64,000 nucleotides of DNA from the NCBI RefSeq assembly GCF_001424545.1, contig NZ_LMQL01000015.1, forward strand, positions 1-64,000. Direction: 5' to 3'. Shown in pieces: positions 17,074-25,847 of this stretch. This DNA comes from Ramlibacter sp. Leaf400. GTDB taxonomy: Bacteria; Pseudomonadota; Gammaproteobacteria; Burkholderiales; Burkholderiaceae_C. A model generated the notes under the pieces. The model had not been told where the DNA came from, ran no database searches, and saw only the letters and a program-made list of their open reading frames with translations. The translations under genes were made by a program, and so were the position numbers. Position 1 is the first letter of the stretch. Every line of letters begins with the position of its first letter.

Positions 17074-17904
17074 CTACTCCGAGCGAAAGATCGCGTTCAG
17101 CTCCGCCCCCGTCGCCGCCCCCGCCAACCCATCGAACGTCCCCGTCGACGCGATCCCCTGCGCGGCCCGCATGAAGCCGCCCCAGGCCGCGCGGGCCAGG
17201 GCGCCGCCGACGCTGATGCGGCGCACGCCGAGGGCCTCGATGTCGCGCACGGTGAGGTCGGTGGTGCCGCCGACCAGCAGGTTCACCGGCTTGGGCGCCA
17301 CGGCCGCCACCACGGCGGCGATCTCCGCGCGCGTCTTGATGCCGGGCGCATAGAGGCAGTCCGCGCCGGCGTCGGCGTAGGCCTTCAGGCGGCGGAGGGT
17401 GTCGTCGAGGTCGGGGCGGCCGACGATGAAGTTCTCGGCGCGGCCGACCAGCAGGGTCTCGCCGCCGGTTTCGTCGATGGCCGCGCGGGCGGCGCGCACG
17501 CGCTCCACGGCGGTGGCGATGTCGCGCAGCGGCGCATCGGGGTCGCCGGTGGCGTCCTCGATCGAGAGGCCGGCCACGCCCGTTTCCACCGCCAGGCGCA
17601 CGTTGCGGGCCACGCCGGCCGCATCGGCCGCGTAGCCGGCTTCGAAGTCCGCGTTCACCGGCAGGCTCGTGGCCGCGACCATCTCGCGCAGGTGGACCAG
17701 CACCTCCTCCAGCGTCATCTGGCCGTCCGCCTTGCCATGCCGCCACGCCACGCCCGAGCTGGTGGTGGCCAGGGCCTGGTAGCCCAGCTTCTCGAGGTAT
17801 TTCGCGCTGCCGGGATCCCACGGGTTCGGGATCACGAAGCAGCCCGAGGCGTGAAGCTGGCGGAAGGCGCGCCGGCGGGCGAACGCGTCCTGCGGTGGGA
17901 ACAT
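17074..17904 (-). CDS. Isocitrate lyase/phosphoenolpyruvate mutase family protein
   Basis: 276 residues of a (beta/alpha)8 ICL/PEPM superfamily enzyme. FVIPNPWDPGSAKYL near the start, NADFEAGY (residues 84-91) with a metal-ligand acid, and GLSIEDA are family motifs. The KKCGH loop of true isocitrate lyase is absent, so it belongs to the broader oxaloacetate decarboxylase/carboxyphosphonoenolpyruvate-synthase-like group acting on alpha-keto acids. GGAGGT lies 4 bases before the ATG. It is divergent from the exonuclease gene. Confidence 0.87.
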   Translation of the reverse strand: MFPPQDAFARRRAFRQLHASGCFVIPNPWDPGSAKYLEKLGYQALATTSSGVAWRHGKADGQMTLEEVLVHLREMVAATSLPVNADFEAGYAADAAGVARNVRLAVETGVAGLSIEDATGDPDAPLRDIATAVERVRAARAAIDETGGETLLVGRAENFIVGRPDLDDTLRRLKAYADAGADCLYAPGIKTRAEIAAVVAAVAPKPVNLLVGGTTDLTVRDIEALGVRRISVGGALARAAWGGFMRAAQGIASTGTFDGLAGAATGAELNAIFRSE

Positions 17905-17973
17905 GGAACCTCCGGGGTGGGGAGGCCGCTATTCTGCGGCGTCCACGTCCCCGCACGTTTCGCTGCGGACCTC

Positions 17974-18819
17974 ATGATCATCGACCTCATCGACCTCATC
18001 GACGGCACCTACGAGCTGTTCCGGCACTTCTACGGCCTGCGCCGCTTCACCAAGGGCGAAGACCGTCCTTTCGGCGCGGTGGTCGGCGTGCTCAACGGCG
18101 TGCTGGAGATGCTGGAGAGCCGGACCACGCACGTGGGCGTGGCGACCGACCACGTGATCGAATCCTTCCGCAACCAGCTGTGGCCGGGCTACAAGACCGG
18201 CGAGGGCATCGAGCCGGCCCTGCGCGCGCAGTTCCATCCCCTGGAGCAAGGGCTCGCGGCGATCGGCGTGGCGGTCTGGCCGATGGTCGAGCTGGAGGCG
18301 GACGACGCGCTGGCCTCGGCGGCCCGGCTGGCCGATGAAGACGCCCGGGTGGAGAAAGTGCTCATCTGGACGCCCGACAAGGACCTGGCGCAGTGCGTGC
18401 GCGGCGACCGCGTGCTCCAGGTCGACCGCAAGGCGAAGGCGGTCCGCGACGCGGAGGCTGTTCGCAAGAAGTTCGGCGTGGCGCCGGCCCTGATCCCGGA
18501 CTTCCTGGCGCTGGTGGGCGATGCCGCCGATGGCTACCCCGGGATCACCGGCATCGGGGCCGTGGGGGCCGCGCGCCTGCTGAACCGCCACGGGCCGATC
18601 GAATCCTTTCCGCCGAGCCTGCTGGGCGACCAGCTCGAGGCGGCGCTGCTGTTCAAGCGGCTGGCGACGCTGGATGCCACGGCGAAACTGTTCCGCGACG
18701 TGGACGAGCTGCGCTGGAAGGGGCCCACCCCGAAGTTCGCGGCGTGGACCGAGCGGATCGGTGCGCCGCAGCTGCTGCAGCGCAGCCTGGAAGCGAAAGC
18801 CACGATCGCGCAACGGTGA
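17974..18819 (+). CDS. 5'-3' exonuclease / flap endonuclease-like protein
   Basis: 281 residues from ATG 17974. It resembles the 5'-3' exonuclease domain found in DNA polymerase I and ExoIX. DGTYELFRHFYG follows the first strand, VELEADDALAS supplies acidic metal ligands, WTPDKDLAQCV carries the DKD motif, and ALVGDAADGYPGITGIGAVGAARLL is the helix-hairpin-helix-like H3TH region. The 9-base unit ATCGACCTC is repeated at the start, so the exact N terminus is uncertain by a few residues. Cytoplasmic; RNA-primer or flap removal is the likely role. Convergent with the LysR gene. Confidence 0.83.
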   Translation: MIIDLIDLIDGTYELFRHFYGLRRFTKGEDRPFGAVVGVLNGVLEMLESRTTHVGVATDHVIESFRNQLWPGYKTGEGIEPALRAQFHPLEQGLAAIGVAVWPMVELEADDALASAARLADEDARVEKVLIWTPDKDLAQCVRGDRVLQVDRKAKAVRDAEAVRKKFGVAPALIPDFLALVGDAADGYPGITGIGAVGAARLLNRHGPIESFPPSLLGDQLEAALLFKRLATLDATAKLFRDVDELRWKGPTPKFAAWTERIGAPQLLQRSLEAKATIAQR

Positions 18820-18844
18820 GGGTGAGGTCCGCGTGCCGCGGACC

Positions 18845-19738
18845 TCACCCCGTGAGGATGGGCCGCAGCGTCGCGGTCTCCTGCGCCATGAACTCGAAGA
18901 ACGACGCCACGCGGGGCGTGCGGCGCAGCGGCCGGGTGGTGAGGATGCGCCAGATGCGCGTGAGCTCCGGTACGGGGCCGAACTGGCGCACCAGGTCCGG
19001 CTCGGCGTCGCCCAGCGCCGTGGGCAGCGCCGCCAGGCCCATGTTGGCCTTGGCCGAGTGCACCATGCCCAGCACGCTGCCGGTGGTGACCGCGACGTGG
19101 GCTTCGGGCGCGACCTGCCGCAGCCATTGCGTGGCGCGGTGCTGCGGCATCGATGCGTCCAGCATGATCCAGTCGCGGCCGGCGCCCTCCTGCACGCTAG
19201 CGACCTCGCCATGCCGGCGAACGTAGTCGCGTCCCGCGTAGACGGCCCACAGCGACTCTCCGACCTTGCGGCCGACCAGGTGCGGGTCGACCGTGTCGCC
19301 GGAGCGCAGCGCCACGTCGGCTTCGCCCTGGGTGAGGTCGACGTAGTGGTCGGTGGTGACGAACTCCACGCGCAGGCCGGGGTGGCGGGCCTGCAGGCGG
19401 TCGAGCAGGGGCGAGCGGGTGATGCGCGGCACCAGTGGCTCGGGGCAGGTCAGCCGCAGCAGGCCGTTCACCTCGCGTGCCGATTGCCGGATCCTCAGTT
19501 CCAGCGCGGCCACTTCGCGCTCGACGGCCTGGGCCATCGGCAGCAGCGACTCGCCGTACCAGGTCAGGCGGTAGCCGCTGGGATGGCGCTGCACCAGGGG
19601 CTGGCCGATGCGCCGCTCCAGCTCGCCCAGGCGCCGCTGCACGGTGGACTGGTCGACGCCCAGGGCGCGCGCGGCGGCGGTGGTGCTGCCGTGCCGCGCC
19701 ACGGCCAGGAATGGTCTGAGGTCGTCCCAGTCGAACAT
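18845..19738 (-). CDS. LysR family transcriptional regulator
   Basis: 297 residues. The N-terminal winged HTH (FLAVARHGSTTAAARALGVDQSTVQRRLGELER, ~10-42) is canonical, followed by the LysR effector-binding domain with LRLTCPEPLVPRI opening the first subdomain. The start ATG at 19738 is the usual one for MFDWDDLRPFLAV-type regulators. It is divergent from the exported cupin gene with ~100 bp between them, so that gene is the likeliest target besides autoregulation. Confidence 0.9.
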   Translation of the reverse strand: MFDWDDLRPFLAVARHGSTTAAARALGVDQSTVQRRLGELERRIGQPLVQRHPSGYRLTWYGESLLPMAQAVEREVAALELRIRQSAREVNGLLRLTCPEPLVPRITRSPLLDRLQARHPGLRVEFVTTDHYVDLTQGEADVALRSGDTVDPHLVGRKVGESLWAVYAGRDYVRRHGEVASVQEGAGRDWIMLDASMPQHRATQWLRQVAPEAHVAVTTGSVLGMVHSAKANMGLAALPTALGDAEPDLVRQFGPVPELTRIWRILTTRPLRRTPRVASFFEFMAQETATLRPILTG

Positions 19739-19839
19739 GCAGCCCCCGCGATCGTGCGGCCCCATTATGCGAACGCGCGGCTGTCGCGGCGGGCCCCCGC
19801 CTCCTAGACTGGCCAGGTCCCATTGCCAGGAGCGCCACC

Positions 19840-20259
19840 ATGCCCTCTGCCGTCTTGCGTGCCCTTGCAGCGATGCTGCTGCCGTCGGTCATCGTGCCCG
19901 TCCTGGCCCAGGCCCCGCACCATGGCCTGGCGAAACCGCACGAGGTGCTGTCCCAGGTGGTGGAGCAGATGCCGCGGGGGGAGCGCCAGCGGCTGCGGGT
20001 GCTCACGGCCAGCTTCCAGCCGGGGGACCGGACAGTGCTCCACACCCACCGCTCGCCGGTGACGGTCTACGTGCTCGAGGGCGAATTCACGCTCGAGCTG
20101 GACGGCCGGCCGCCGGTCGTGGTGGGCCCGGGCCAGGCCTATGTCGAGCCGCCGCACGTGAAGATGGTGGGCTACAACCGCAAGGCGGCCGAGCCATTGA
20201 AGGTGCTGATCTTCTACGTCAGCGAACCGGACGCGCCGTTCCTCGACCCTTCGCATTGA
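19840..20259 (+). CDS. Exported cupin-domain protein
   Basis: 139 residues with an N-terminal signal peptide ending at VLAQA (residue ~25). The cupin motif 1 is GDRTVLHTHRSPVTVYVLEGEFTLELDG-like with two His and a Glu as metal ligands; motif 2 is GPGQAYVEPPHVKMVGYN with a third His. AGGAG lies 6 bases before the ATG. Probably a periplasmic single-domain cupin of unknown substrate, perhaps controlled by the divergent LysR gene. Its last 41 bases overlap the 3' end of the next LysR gene in antisense. Confidence 0.83.
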   Translation: MPSAVLRALAAMLLPSVIVPVLAQAPHHGLAKPHEVLSQVVEQMPRGERQRLRVLTASFQPGDRTVLHTHRSPVTVYVLEGEFTLELDGRPPVVVGPGQAYVEPPHVKMVGYNRKAAEPLKVLIFYVSEPDAPFLDPSH

Positions 20260-21184
20260 AGCGCTGCAGGAACTCCGAAAGCTTCATCGCGGCGTCGCCC
20301 TGGGCGCCCCTGGGCTGCAGAACGCCGATCGGCTCCATCGCCACGGGCGTGCCCAGGCGCAGCTCCTTGAGCTCGCCGCGCTCGATGAGCGGTCGGGCCA
20401 GGTTGAGCGGCACCAGGGCCAGCAGGTCCTGGCTGAGCACCAGGGTCCAGAGCATCGGCAGGGCGCGGGTGACCACCGGGTGGCTGCGGGGCGGCTCGGG
20501 CAGCTGGGCGCACAGCTCGTCGAACCGCGTGCGAGCCGCCAGGCCCGCCGGCAGCAGCGCCCAGGTCTGGCCGGCCAGGTCCTCCCACCGCAGTCGCCGC
20601 GCCTGGGCCAGGGCGTTGTCCGCGCGGCAGACGATGACGAGGCGGTCTTCCAGCACCGGATGGAACTCCCAGCCTTCCGGGGCCACCGGCGGTCTGCGGC
20701 ACGCGACCAGGTCCACTTCGCCGCGCGCTACCGCCAGCAGCTGGTCCTCGCCTTCGGCTTCGAGCAGGTGGACCTGGATGCCGGGGTGGCGTTCGCTGAA
20801 GGCCGGCAGGGCGTTGAGCAGCAGGCCGTTGACGGCCGAGGCCGAGCCGATCATGCGCACCACGCCTTCGCCCTGGTTCTGGCGCGCCACGATGATCTCG
20901 GCGCCGTCCGCCACGCCCATCATCAGCTGGCGGGCCACGGGCAGCAGGTCGGCGCAGGCGGAGGTGGGGCGCACGCCGCGCGCATGCCGCTCGAAGAGGC
21001 GCACGTCCAGCAGCTGCTCCATGTAGGCCAGCGTCTGCGTGACGGACGACTGCGTCATGCCGATGGCATCGGCCGTGCGCTGCACGCTGCCCAGCTCGGC
21101 CAGCTGCAGCAGCACCTGCATGTGGCGGAACTTGCCGCGCGCCAGCAGGCGGTTGAGCAGGGCGGAGGCGGAGTGCTGCGGCAA
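20219..21184 (-). CDS. LysR family transcriptional regulator of the adjacent Bug operon
   Basis: 321 residues starting at a TTG (21184); no ATG lies upstream in frame and the first internal ATG (21121) would cut into the HTH region. The HTH is LAELGSVQRTADAIGMTQSSVTQTLAYMEQ (~28-57), followed by the effector domain. It is divergent from a Bug/hydrolase/VOC/Bug operon, and a perfect palindrome of T/A-rich half-sites at 21211-21227 lies between them. Direct control of that operon is therefore likely. The 3' end overlaps the cupin gene by 41 bp. Confidence 0.88.
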   Translation of the reverse strand: MPQHSASALLNRLLARGKFRHMQVLLQLAELGSVQRTADAIGMTQSSVTQTLAYMEQLLDVRLFERHARGVRPTSACADLLPVARQLMMGVADGAEIIVARQNQGEGVVRMIGSASAVNGLLLNALPAFSERHPGIQVHLLEAEGEDQLLAVARGEVDLVACRRPPVAPEGWEFHPVLEDRLVIVCRADNALAQARRLRWEDLAGQTWALLPAGLAARTRFDELCAQLPEPPRSHPVVTRALPMLWTLVLSQDLLALVPLNLARPLIERGELKELRLGTPVAMEPIGVLQPRGAQGDAAMKLSEFLQRFNAKGRGTARPVR

Positions 21185-21210
21185 GGTATCGGAAAGTCTA
21201 ATGGCGTGGC

Positions 21211-21227
21211 GCCAAATTTAATTTGGC
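21211..21227. promoter_or_regulatory. Putative LysR operator palindrome
   Basis: GCCAAATT-T-AATTTGGC is a perfect 8-bp inverted repeat with a 1-bp centre, lying 27 bp from the LysR start and 74 bp from the Bug gene start. It is a conspicuous AT-rich island in otherwise GC-rich DNA. The T-N11-A spacing usual for LysR recognition is satisfied. Binding by the neighbouring regulator is inferred from position. Confidence 0.6.
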
Positions 21228-21300
21228 ACCGATGGCTGCTCACCGGAAGATCAGGCCGTAGAACACCGAGGCGGCAGGCCGCTTCCATCAGGAGACAACG

Positions 21301-22281
21301 TTGAAATCCCTTTCCCGCACCCTGGCGCTGGCCGCGGCCGCCGGCTTTGCCGCCCTCTCGCCCACGGTCCACGCGCAACCGGCCGACTGGCCGGCGCGGC
21401 CGGTCCGCATCATCGTCCCCGCACCGGCCGGCGGGCCCTTCGACCGGACCATCCGACCGATCGCCCAGCACATGGCGCAGACGCTCAAGCAGCCGGTGGT
21501 GGTGGAGAACCGGCCGAGCGCCGGCAACATCGTCGGCACCCAGGCCGGCGCCACCGCGGCGCCCGACGGCTACACGCTGACCATGACGGGCATGCTCAAC
21601 ACCATCGCGCAGGGCCTGTACGAGAACGTGCCGTTCGACATCGTGAAGGACTTCGAGCACGTCGGCGCCATCGGCGAAGGCGCGCAGTGGCTGGTGGTGC
21701 GCAGCGATGCGGGCATCCAGAGCTTCCAGGACCTGGTCGACAAGGCCCGGCGCGAGCCCGGCAGGATCAACTACGCCAGCTCGGGCGCGGGCAGCACCGG
21801 CCACCTGGTGATGGAGCTGCTGCAGCGCGCCGCCGGCGTGCAGTTCACGCATGTCCCTTACAAGGGCGGAGCGCCCGCGATGCAGGACGTGCTCGCTGGC
21901 GTCGTCCCCGTCACCGTGATCCCGTCGAGCGCCGCCCTGGCCAACGTGCAGAACGGCAAGCTCAAGGTGCTGGCCGTGTCCAGCGCGCAGCGCAGCCCGC
22001 AGGCGCCGCAGGTGCCCACCTTCGCCGAGCTGGGCCACAAGCAGCTGACGGTGAGTTCCTGGATCGGCCTGTCCGCGCCCAAGGCCACGCCCGCGCCCAT
22101 CGTGCGCAAGGTCAACGGCGCGCTGCAGGCGGCCCTGAAGGACGGCCCCTTGCTCAAGCAGCTGGAAACCGAGGGCCTGACGGCGATGCCCAACTCGCCG
22201 GAGCAGTACGCGCAGATGGTGCGCAGCGACACCGAGCGCTGGGGCCAGCTGGTGCGCAGCCTCAACCTCAAGGCCAACTGA
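21301..22281 (+). CDS. Bug/TctC-type solute-binding protein
   Basis: 326 residues starting at TTG 21301, supported by AGGAGA 6 bases upstream and an immediately following signal peptide (ending VHAQP, ~residue 22-25). RIIVPAPAGGPFDRTIRP, VENRPSAGNIVGTQ and FTHVPYKGG identify the Bug family. It is the first gene of a four-gene unit (Bug, alpha/beta hydrolase, VOC, Bug), suggesting capture of a carboxylate whose breakdown enzymes are encoded downstream. Probably regulated by the divergent LysR protein. Confidence 0.9.
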   Translation: MKSLSRTLALAAAAGFAALSPTVHAQPADWPARPVRIIVPAPAGGPFDRTIRPIAQHMAQTLKQPVVVENRPSAGNIVGTQAGATAAPDGYTLTMTGMLNTIAQGLYENVPFDIVKDFEHVGAIGEGAQWLVVRSDAGIQSFQDLVDKARREPGRINYASSGAGSTGHLVMELLQRAAGVQFTHVPYKGGAPAMQDVLAGVVPVTVIPSSAALANVQNGKLKVLAVSSAQRSPQAPQVPTFAELGHKQLTVSSWIGLSAPKATPAPIVRKVNGALQAALKDGPLLKQLETEGLTAMPNSPEQYAQMVRSDTERWGQLVRSLNLKAN

Positions 22282-22291
22282 GGACAGCACC

Positions 22292-23095
22292 ATGCCCTTC
22301 GTGCAATCCCGCGGCCGCGGCATCTACTACGAGCGCCATGGCGAAGGCCCCGCCGTCCTCTTCTGCCACGGCGCCGGCTCGAACGCGGCCACCTGGTGGC
22401 AGCAGCTGCCGGTGTTCGGCCAGCGACACACCTGCCTGACGATGGACATCCGCTGCTTCGGCCGCTCGGTGGCGCCGGTGGAGGAGTTCTCGCTGGAGGG
22501 CTTCGTCGACGACGTGCTCGCCATCCTGGACCGCGAGGGCATCGACCGCGTCACGCTGGTCGGGCAATCGCTGGGCGGCATGATCGGCCTGCAGCTCGCG
22601 CTGCGGCACCCGCAGCGCGTGGCCGCCTTCGTCGGCTGCGACACCTCGCTGGCCATCGACCATCCGGTGCTGCTGGAGATCCTGGGCAAGCGCCAGATCA
22701 CCCACAAGGCGGTGACGATCGAGCAGCGGTCGCTGGGGCGGTGGTTCCTGGAGCACCACCCCGACAAGGCCGCGCTCTACGCCCAGATCAACCACTTCAA
22801 CCCCAGCGCCTACGCGATCCCGGGCGAGGCCTGGGGCAGGGCGCTGGGCGCCATCCTGCAGCCCGGCCGGCTGGTGCCGATGGCGGCCCTGCGCGACGTG
22901 CGCTGCCCGACGCTGCTGCTGGTGGGCAGCGAGGACCCGATCGTCCCGGTGCCGGTCATGCAGGAAGTCGCGGCGCTGGTGCCCGAGAGCGAGCTGCTGG
23001 TGGTCGACGACGCCGGCCACTCCACCTACTTCGAGAAACCGGAAGAGTTCAACCGCGGCGTGCTCGACTTCATCGCGCGGCGGGCGGTCTACTGA
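22292..23095 (+). CDS. Alpha/beta hydrolase (enol-lactonase/esterase-like)
   Basis: 267 residues. The oxyanion HGAG is at 26-29, the nucleophile elbow GQSLGG has S93, the acid is D215 in GSEDPIV and the catalytic His is H243 in DDAGHSTYFEKPEEFN. That full triad and the length match the 3-oxoadipate enol-lactonase/ring-cleavage hydrolase group, though substrate cannot be assigned. It starts 10 bp after the first Bug gene and ends 57 bp before the VOC gene, within the LysR-flanked operon. Confidence 0.87.
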   Translation: MPFVQSRGRGIYYERHGEGPAVLFCHGAGSNAATWWQQLPVFGQRHTCLTMDIRCFGRSVAPVEEFSLEGFVDDVLAILDREGIDRVTLVGQSLGGMIGLQLALRHPQRVAAFVGCDTSLAIDHPVLLEILGKRQITHKAVTIEQRSLGRWFLEHHPDKAALYAQINHFNPSAYAIPGEAWGRALGAILQPGRLVPMAALRDVRCPTLLLVGSEDPIVPVPVMQEVAALVPESELLVVDDAGHSTYFEKPEEFNRGVLDFIARRAVY

Positions 23096-23152
23096 ACGGC
23101 CCGGCGCCGTGGACAATCGTGGCTCCCACCCCGTTCCCGGAAGGAGCACACG

Positions 23153-23581
23153 ATGGAGACGCAGGAGCTGTACCGCGGCCGGCTGATCGACCACATCCAG
23201 CTGGTCGTGCGGGACCTTCCCGCTTCGCGGGTGTTCTACGAGGCGGTCCTCGAGGTCCTGGGCATCCCCATCGGCGGCACCGGCGAGGGCTTCCTCTGGG
23301 CCGATGAGCTGGTGCTCTCCACGCGGGACAGCCCGGCCGCGCTGGGCGCGCTGACCGGGCGCCACCACCTGGCCTTCCAGGCGAAGGACGCGGCCATGGT
23401 CGATGCCTTCCACAAGGCGGCGCTGGCCCATGGCGGGCGTGACAACGGCGCGCCGGGCCAGCGCCCCTACCACCCCGGCTACTACGCCGCCTTCGTGCTG
23501 GACCCCGATGGCAACAACATCGAGGCCGTCTTCCACGGCGAGGCCGAGCGCAGCGCTCCGTCCGTCAAGATCACGTTCTGA
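23153..23581 (+). CDS. VOC (glyoxalase/extradiol dioxygenase fold) protein
   Basis: 142 residues forming one VOC module pair. Metal-ligand candidates are His in IDHIQLVV near residue 12 and Glu in GNNIEAVFHG near 125, with a central GRHHLAFQA segment providing another His. Activity could be isomerase, lyase or dioxygenase. AAGGAG lies upstream of the ATG. It sits between the alpha/beta hydrolase and the second Bug gene, so it likely acts on the same imported compound. Confidence 0.83.
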   Translation: METQELYRGRLIDHIQLVVRDLPASRVFYEAVLEVLGIPIGGTGEGFLWADELVLSTRDSPAALGALTGRHHLAFQAKDAAMVDAFHKAALAHGGRDNGAPGQRPYHPGYYAAFVLDPDGNNIEAVFHGEAERSAPSVKITF

Positions 23582-23610
23582 AAAAAATGAAAAGCGAAGG
23601 AGACAAGGAC

Positions 23611-24594
23611 ATGACGCATCCCGCACGACGCCGCACGCTGCTGGCCTGGGCCGGCGCGCTGGCCACGGCCCTCGGCTGCGACCTGGCGGCCGCCCAGGGC
23701 TTTCCCACGAAGAGCATCACCCTGGTCGTGCCCAATCCGCCCGGCGGGCTGGTGGACGGCTCCGCGCGCCTGCTGAGCGAGCCGCTCGCGCGCGTGCTGG
23801 GCCAGCCGGTGGTGGTCGACAACCGCGGCGGTGGCAGCGGCAACGTGGCCTACGGTGCCGTCGCGCGCGCGGCCCCCGACGGCTACACGCTGCTGGCCTC
23901 GTACTCGGCCTACCACGTGGGCAACCCGTCGCTGTGGCCCAAGCTGCCCTGGGCGCAGAAGGACCTGGCACCGGTGGCGCTGATCACCGCGGCCACCAAC
24001 GTGATCGCGGTCCATCCTTCGGTGCCGGCCAACACGCTGCCGGAGTTCATCGCCTACCTCAAGCAGAACCCGGGGCGCCAGAGCTACGCGTCGCAGGGCA
24101 ACGGCTCGCTGTCGCACGTCGGCACCGAGATGTTCAAGATGCAGACCGGCACCAGCATGGTCCACATCCCTTACCGCGGCTCCGGTCCCGCCATCTCGGA
24201 CGTGCTTTCGGGCCAGGTGCAGGTGTTCATGACCACGCCGCCTTCGGTGATGGGGCACATCCAGGCCGGCAAGCTCAAGGGGCTGGCCGTGACGAGCAAG
24301 GCGCGCCATCCGGCCCTGCCGCAGGTGCCCACCACCGCCGAGGCGGGGCTGAAGGGCTTCGAGCTGGAGGCGTGGGTGGCCATCTTCGCGCCGGCCGGAA
24401 CGCCCCCGGACGTCGTCAACAAGCTCACCACGGCCATCAAGCAGTCGCTGGAGCTGCCCGAGACGCGGACGCGCGCGACCAACGCCGGCATCGACCTGCG
24501 CTACCTGCCGCCCGCCGAGCTGGCTGCGCTGGTGGACCGGGAGACGGCGTTCTGGGCCAAGACCATCCAGTCGGCCAAGATCACCGCTGAGTGA
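23611..24594 (+). CDS. Bug/TctC-type solute-binding protein
   Basis: 327 residues from ATG 23611, preferred over the ATG at 23587 because GAAGGAGA precedes it and the arginine-rich HPARRRTLLAW n-region then starts an export signal ending AAAQG. LVVPNPPGGLVDGSARLL, VDNRGGGSGNVAYG and VHIPYRGSG are Bug-family landmarks. It is the second Bug receptor of this four-gene operon and distinct in sequence from the first, suggesting two related ligands or different affinities. Confidence 0.9.
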   Translation: MTHPARRRTLLAWAGALATALGCDLAAAQGFPTKSITLVVPNPPGGLVDGSARLLSEPLARVLGQPVVVDNRGGGSGNVAYGAVARAAPDGYTLLASYSAYHVGNPSLWPKLPWAQKDLAPVALITAATNVIAVHPSVPANTLPEFIAYLKQNPGRQSYASQGNGSLSHVGTEMFKMQTGTSMVHIPYRGSGPAISDVLSGQVQVFMTTPPSVMGHIQAGKLKGLAVTSKARHPALPQVPTTAEAGLKGFELEAWVAIFAPAGTPPDVVNKLTTAIKQSLELPETRTRATNAGIDLRYLPPAELAALVDRETAFWAKTIQSAKITAE

Positions 24595-24706
24595 GCCCCG
24601 CCGGCGCGACGCTTCAATAGCACGAAAGAGCCAAGCGGGACCATTCGCGCGCGCCCAGAATGGGGGCACACCATGTGGCATCTCCACTGCCACCAGGAGT
24701 TCCGCC

Positions 24707-24817
24707 ATGCTCAAGATCTGGCCCCGCATCGCCCCCATCGTGATGGAGATCGAGCCCCTCGCCGCGGGCATCGCGGGCGTGCTGTTGCTGGTGCTGATCG
24801 TGATCTTCGCGCTCTGA
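24707..24817 (+). CDS. 36-residue single-pass membrane peptide
   Basis: A short ORF with AGGAG 8 bases before the ATG encodes MLKIWPRIAPIVMEIEPLA followed by a strongly hydrophobic ~17-residue stretch ending at FAL-stop. One membrane segment fills the C-terminal half. Such tiny proteins are often missed in annotation. No family recognised. It is convergent with the hemerythrin gene, and no promoter is identifiable beyond ~110 bp of otherwise empty sequence upstream. Confidence 0.5.
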   Translation: MLKIWPRIAPIVMEIEPLAAGIAGVLLLVLIVIFAL

Positions 24818-24870
24818 GGATCCGGCCGCGCCGCAAGCTCCGGCCCGGACGTCCGGGCCGGTGAGGATCG

Positions 24871-25314
24871 TCAGGCCGCGTGCGGGGCCAGCAGTTCCGC
24901 CTTGCGCTGCTCCAGCTGGTCGGCCAGCGCGAAAAGGTCCAGGTTCCTGGCCTTGCGCGCCTGCGGGAACATCTTCTCGCGCTCGTCGTTCACGTGGTGG
25001 AGGATCGCGTCCTCCAGCTCCAGCATCGTGCGGTCGTCGGGCGTGGCGGCGCCTTCGAGCTGCGCGATCAGGCGTCGCGCCTCCTGGTGCTCGCGCTCCG
25101 ATTCCTGCACGACGTCCTCGTCGCCGGTCGCCTTGCGGAAGGCCGGGTAGAAGATCTCTTCCTCGATGCGGGTGTGCACCGTCAGTTCCTGGCAGATCTG
25201 CTGGGCCAGCAGCCGCTTGTGGTGGGGCTGGGGCGCGGCCTTGAACTGCTGGAACAGCCGGGCCACCTTGTTGTGGTCCTCGTCTAGCAGCGTGCAGGCG
25301 TCCTGTTGGGCCAT
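24871..25314 (-). CDS. Hemerythrin HHE-domain protein
   Basis: 147 residues forming a four-helix hemerythrin-like bundle. Candidate iron ligands are H14 (DEDHNKV), H47 with E51 (VHTRIEEE), H76 (EREHQEA) and H106/H107 (LHHVNDERE), matching the HHE pattern. It probably binds a non-haem di-iron centre for O2/NO sensing or iron handling in the cytoplasm. AGGAGA lies 7 bases before the ATG. Divergent from the KTSC gene. Confidence 0.87.
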   Translation of the reverse strand: MAQQDACTLLDEDHNKVARLFQQFKAAPQPHHKRLLAQQICQELTVHTRIEEEIFYPAFRKATGDEDVVQESEREHQEARRLIAQLEGAATPDDRTMLELEDAILHHVNDEREKMFPQARKARNLDLFALADQLEQRKAELLAPHAA

Positions 25315-25459
25315 GGTGGGTTCTCCTGTGGGGGTGTCGGGTCAGGCGACACCGTAGGCCGCTGCGGCCGCGCAGGCGAGGTGGTCGCTTCGCGCATTGG
25401 CGTAGTCGCGTGCCTACGCTCCGTACACTGACGCATCCGGCCCCTGACCTGCCCGCGCC

Positions 25460-25753
25460 ATGACCGTTCGAACCTTCACCACCGGCCGCCTGCGCAAGGC
25501 GGACTACGACCCGGCCTCGCGCCAGCTGGACCTGCATTTCGATGGCGGCACCGTGCTGGCCTATGCGCACGTGCCGGAAGAAGTGTTCCGGCGGCTGTGC
25601 ACCGCGCCCAACGCGGCCACCTACTGGGAGGACCGCATCGCCGAGGAGTACCCGAAGGCGCGGCCGCGCAAGCCGGGGGCCGAGGGGGCGGGGGGCAAGA
25701 CCTTGCGCGACCTGTTCGGTGGGGAGGACGAGCCGGGCACGGGAAATCCCTAG
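25460..25753 (+). CDS. KTSC domain protein
   Basis: 97 residues. Positions ~14-68 form a KTSC domain, named for its occurrence at the C terminus of some lysyl-tRNA synthetases: ADYDPASRQLDLHFDGGTVLAYAHVPEEVFRRL followed by YWEDRIAEEYP. A Gly/Glu-rich disordered tail follows. The molecular role of stand-alone KTSC proteins is not established. It ends ~95 bp before the livG-like gene. Confidence 0.78.
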   Translation: MTVRTFTTGRLRKADYDPASRQLDLHFDGGTVLAYAHVPEEVFRRLCTAPNAATYWEDRIAEEYPKARPRKPGAEGAGGKTLRDLFGGEDEPGTGNP

Positions 25754-25847
25754 GCCTGCGCCGCGCCGTACCTACTTGTAATTCGGCAGGTTACCGGCGA
25801 GTCGAAAAACGTCCTCCAGGACGGGGCGCCGGTGCAAGGAGACGACC

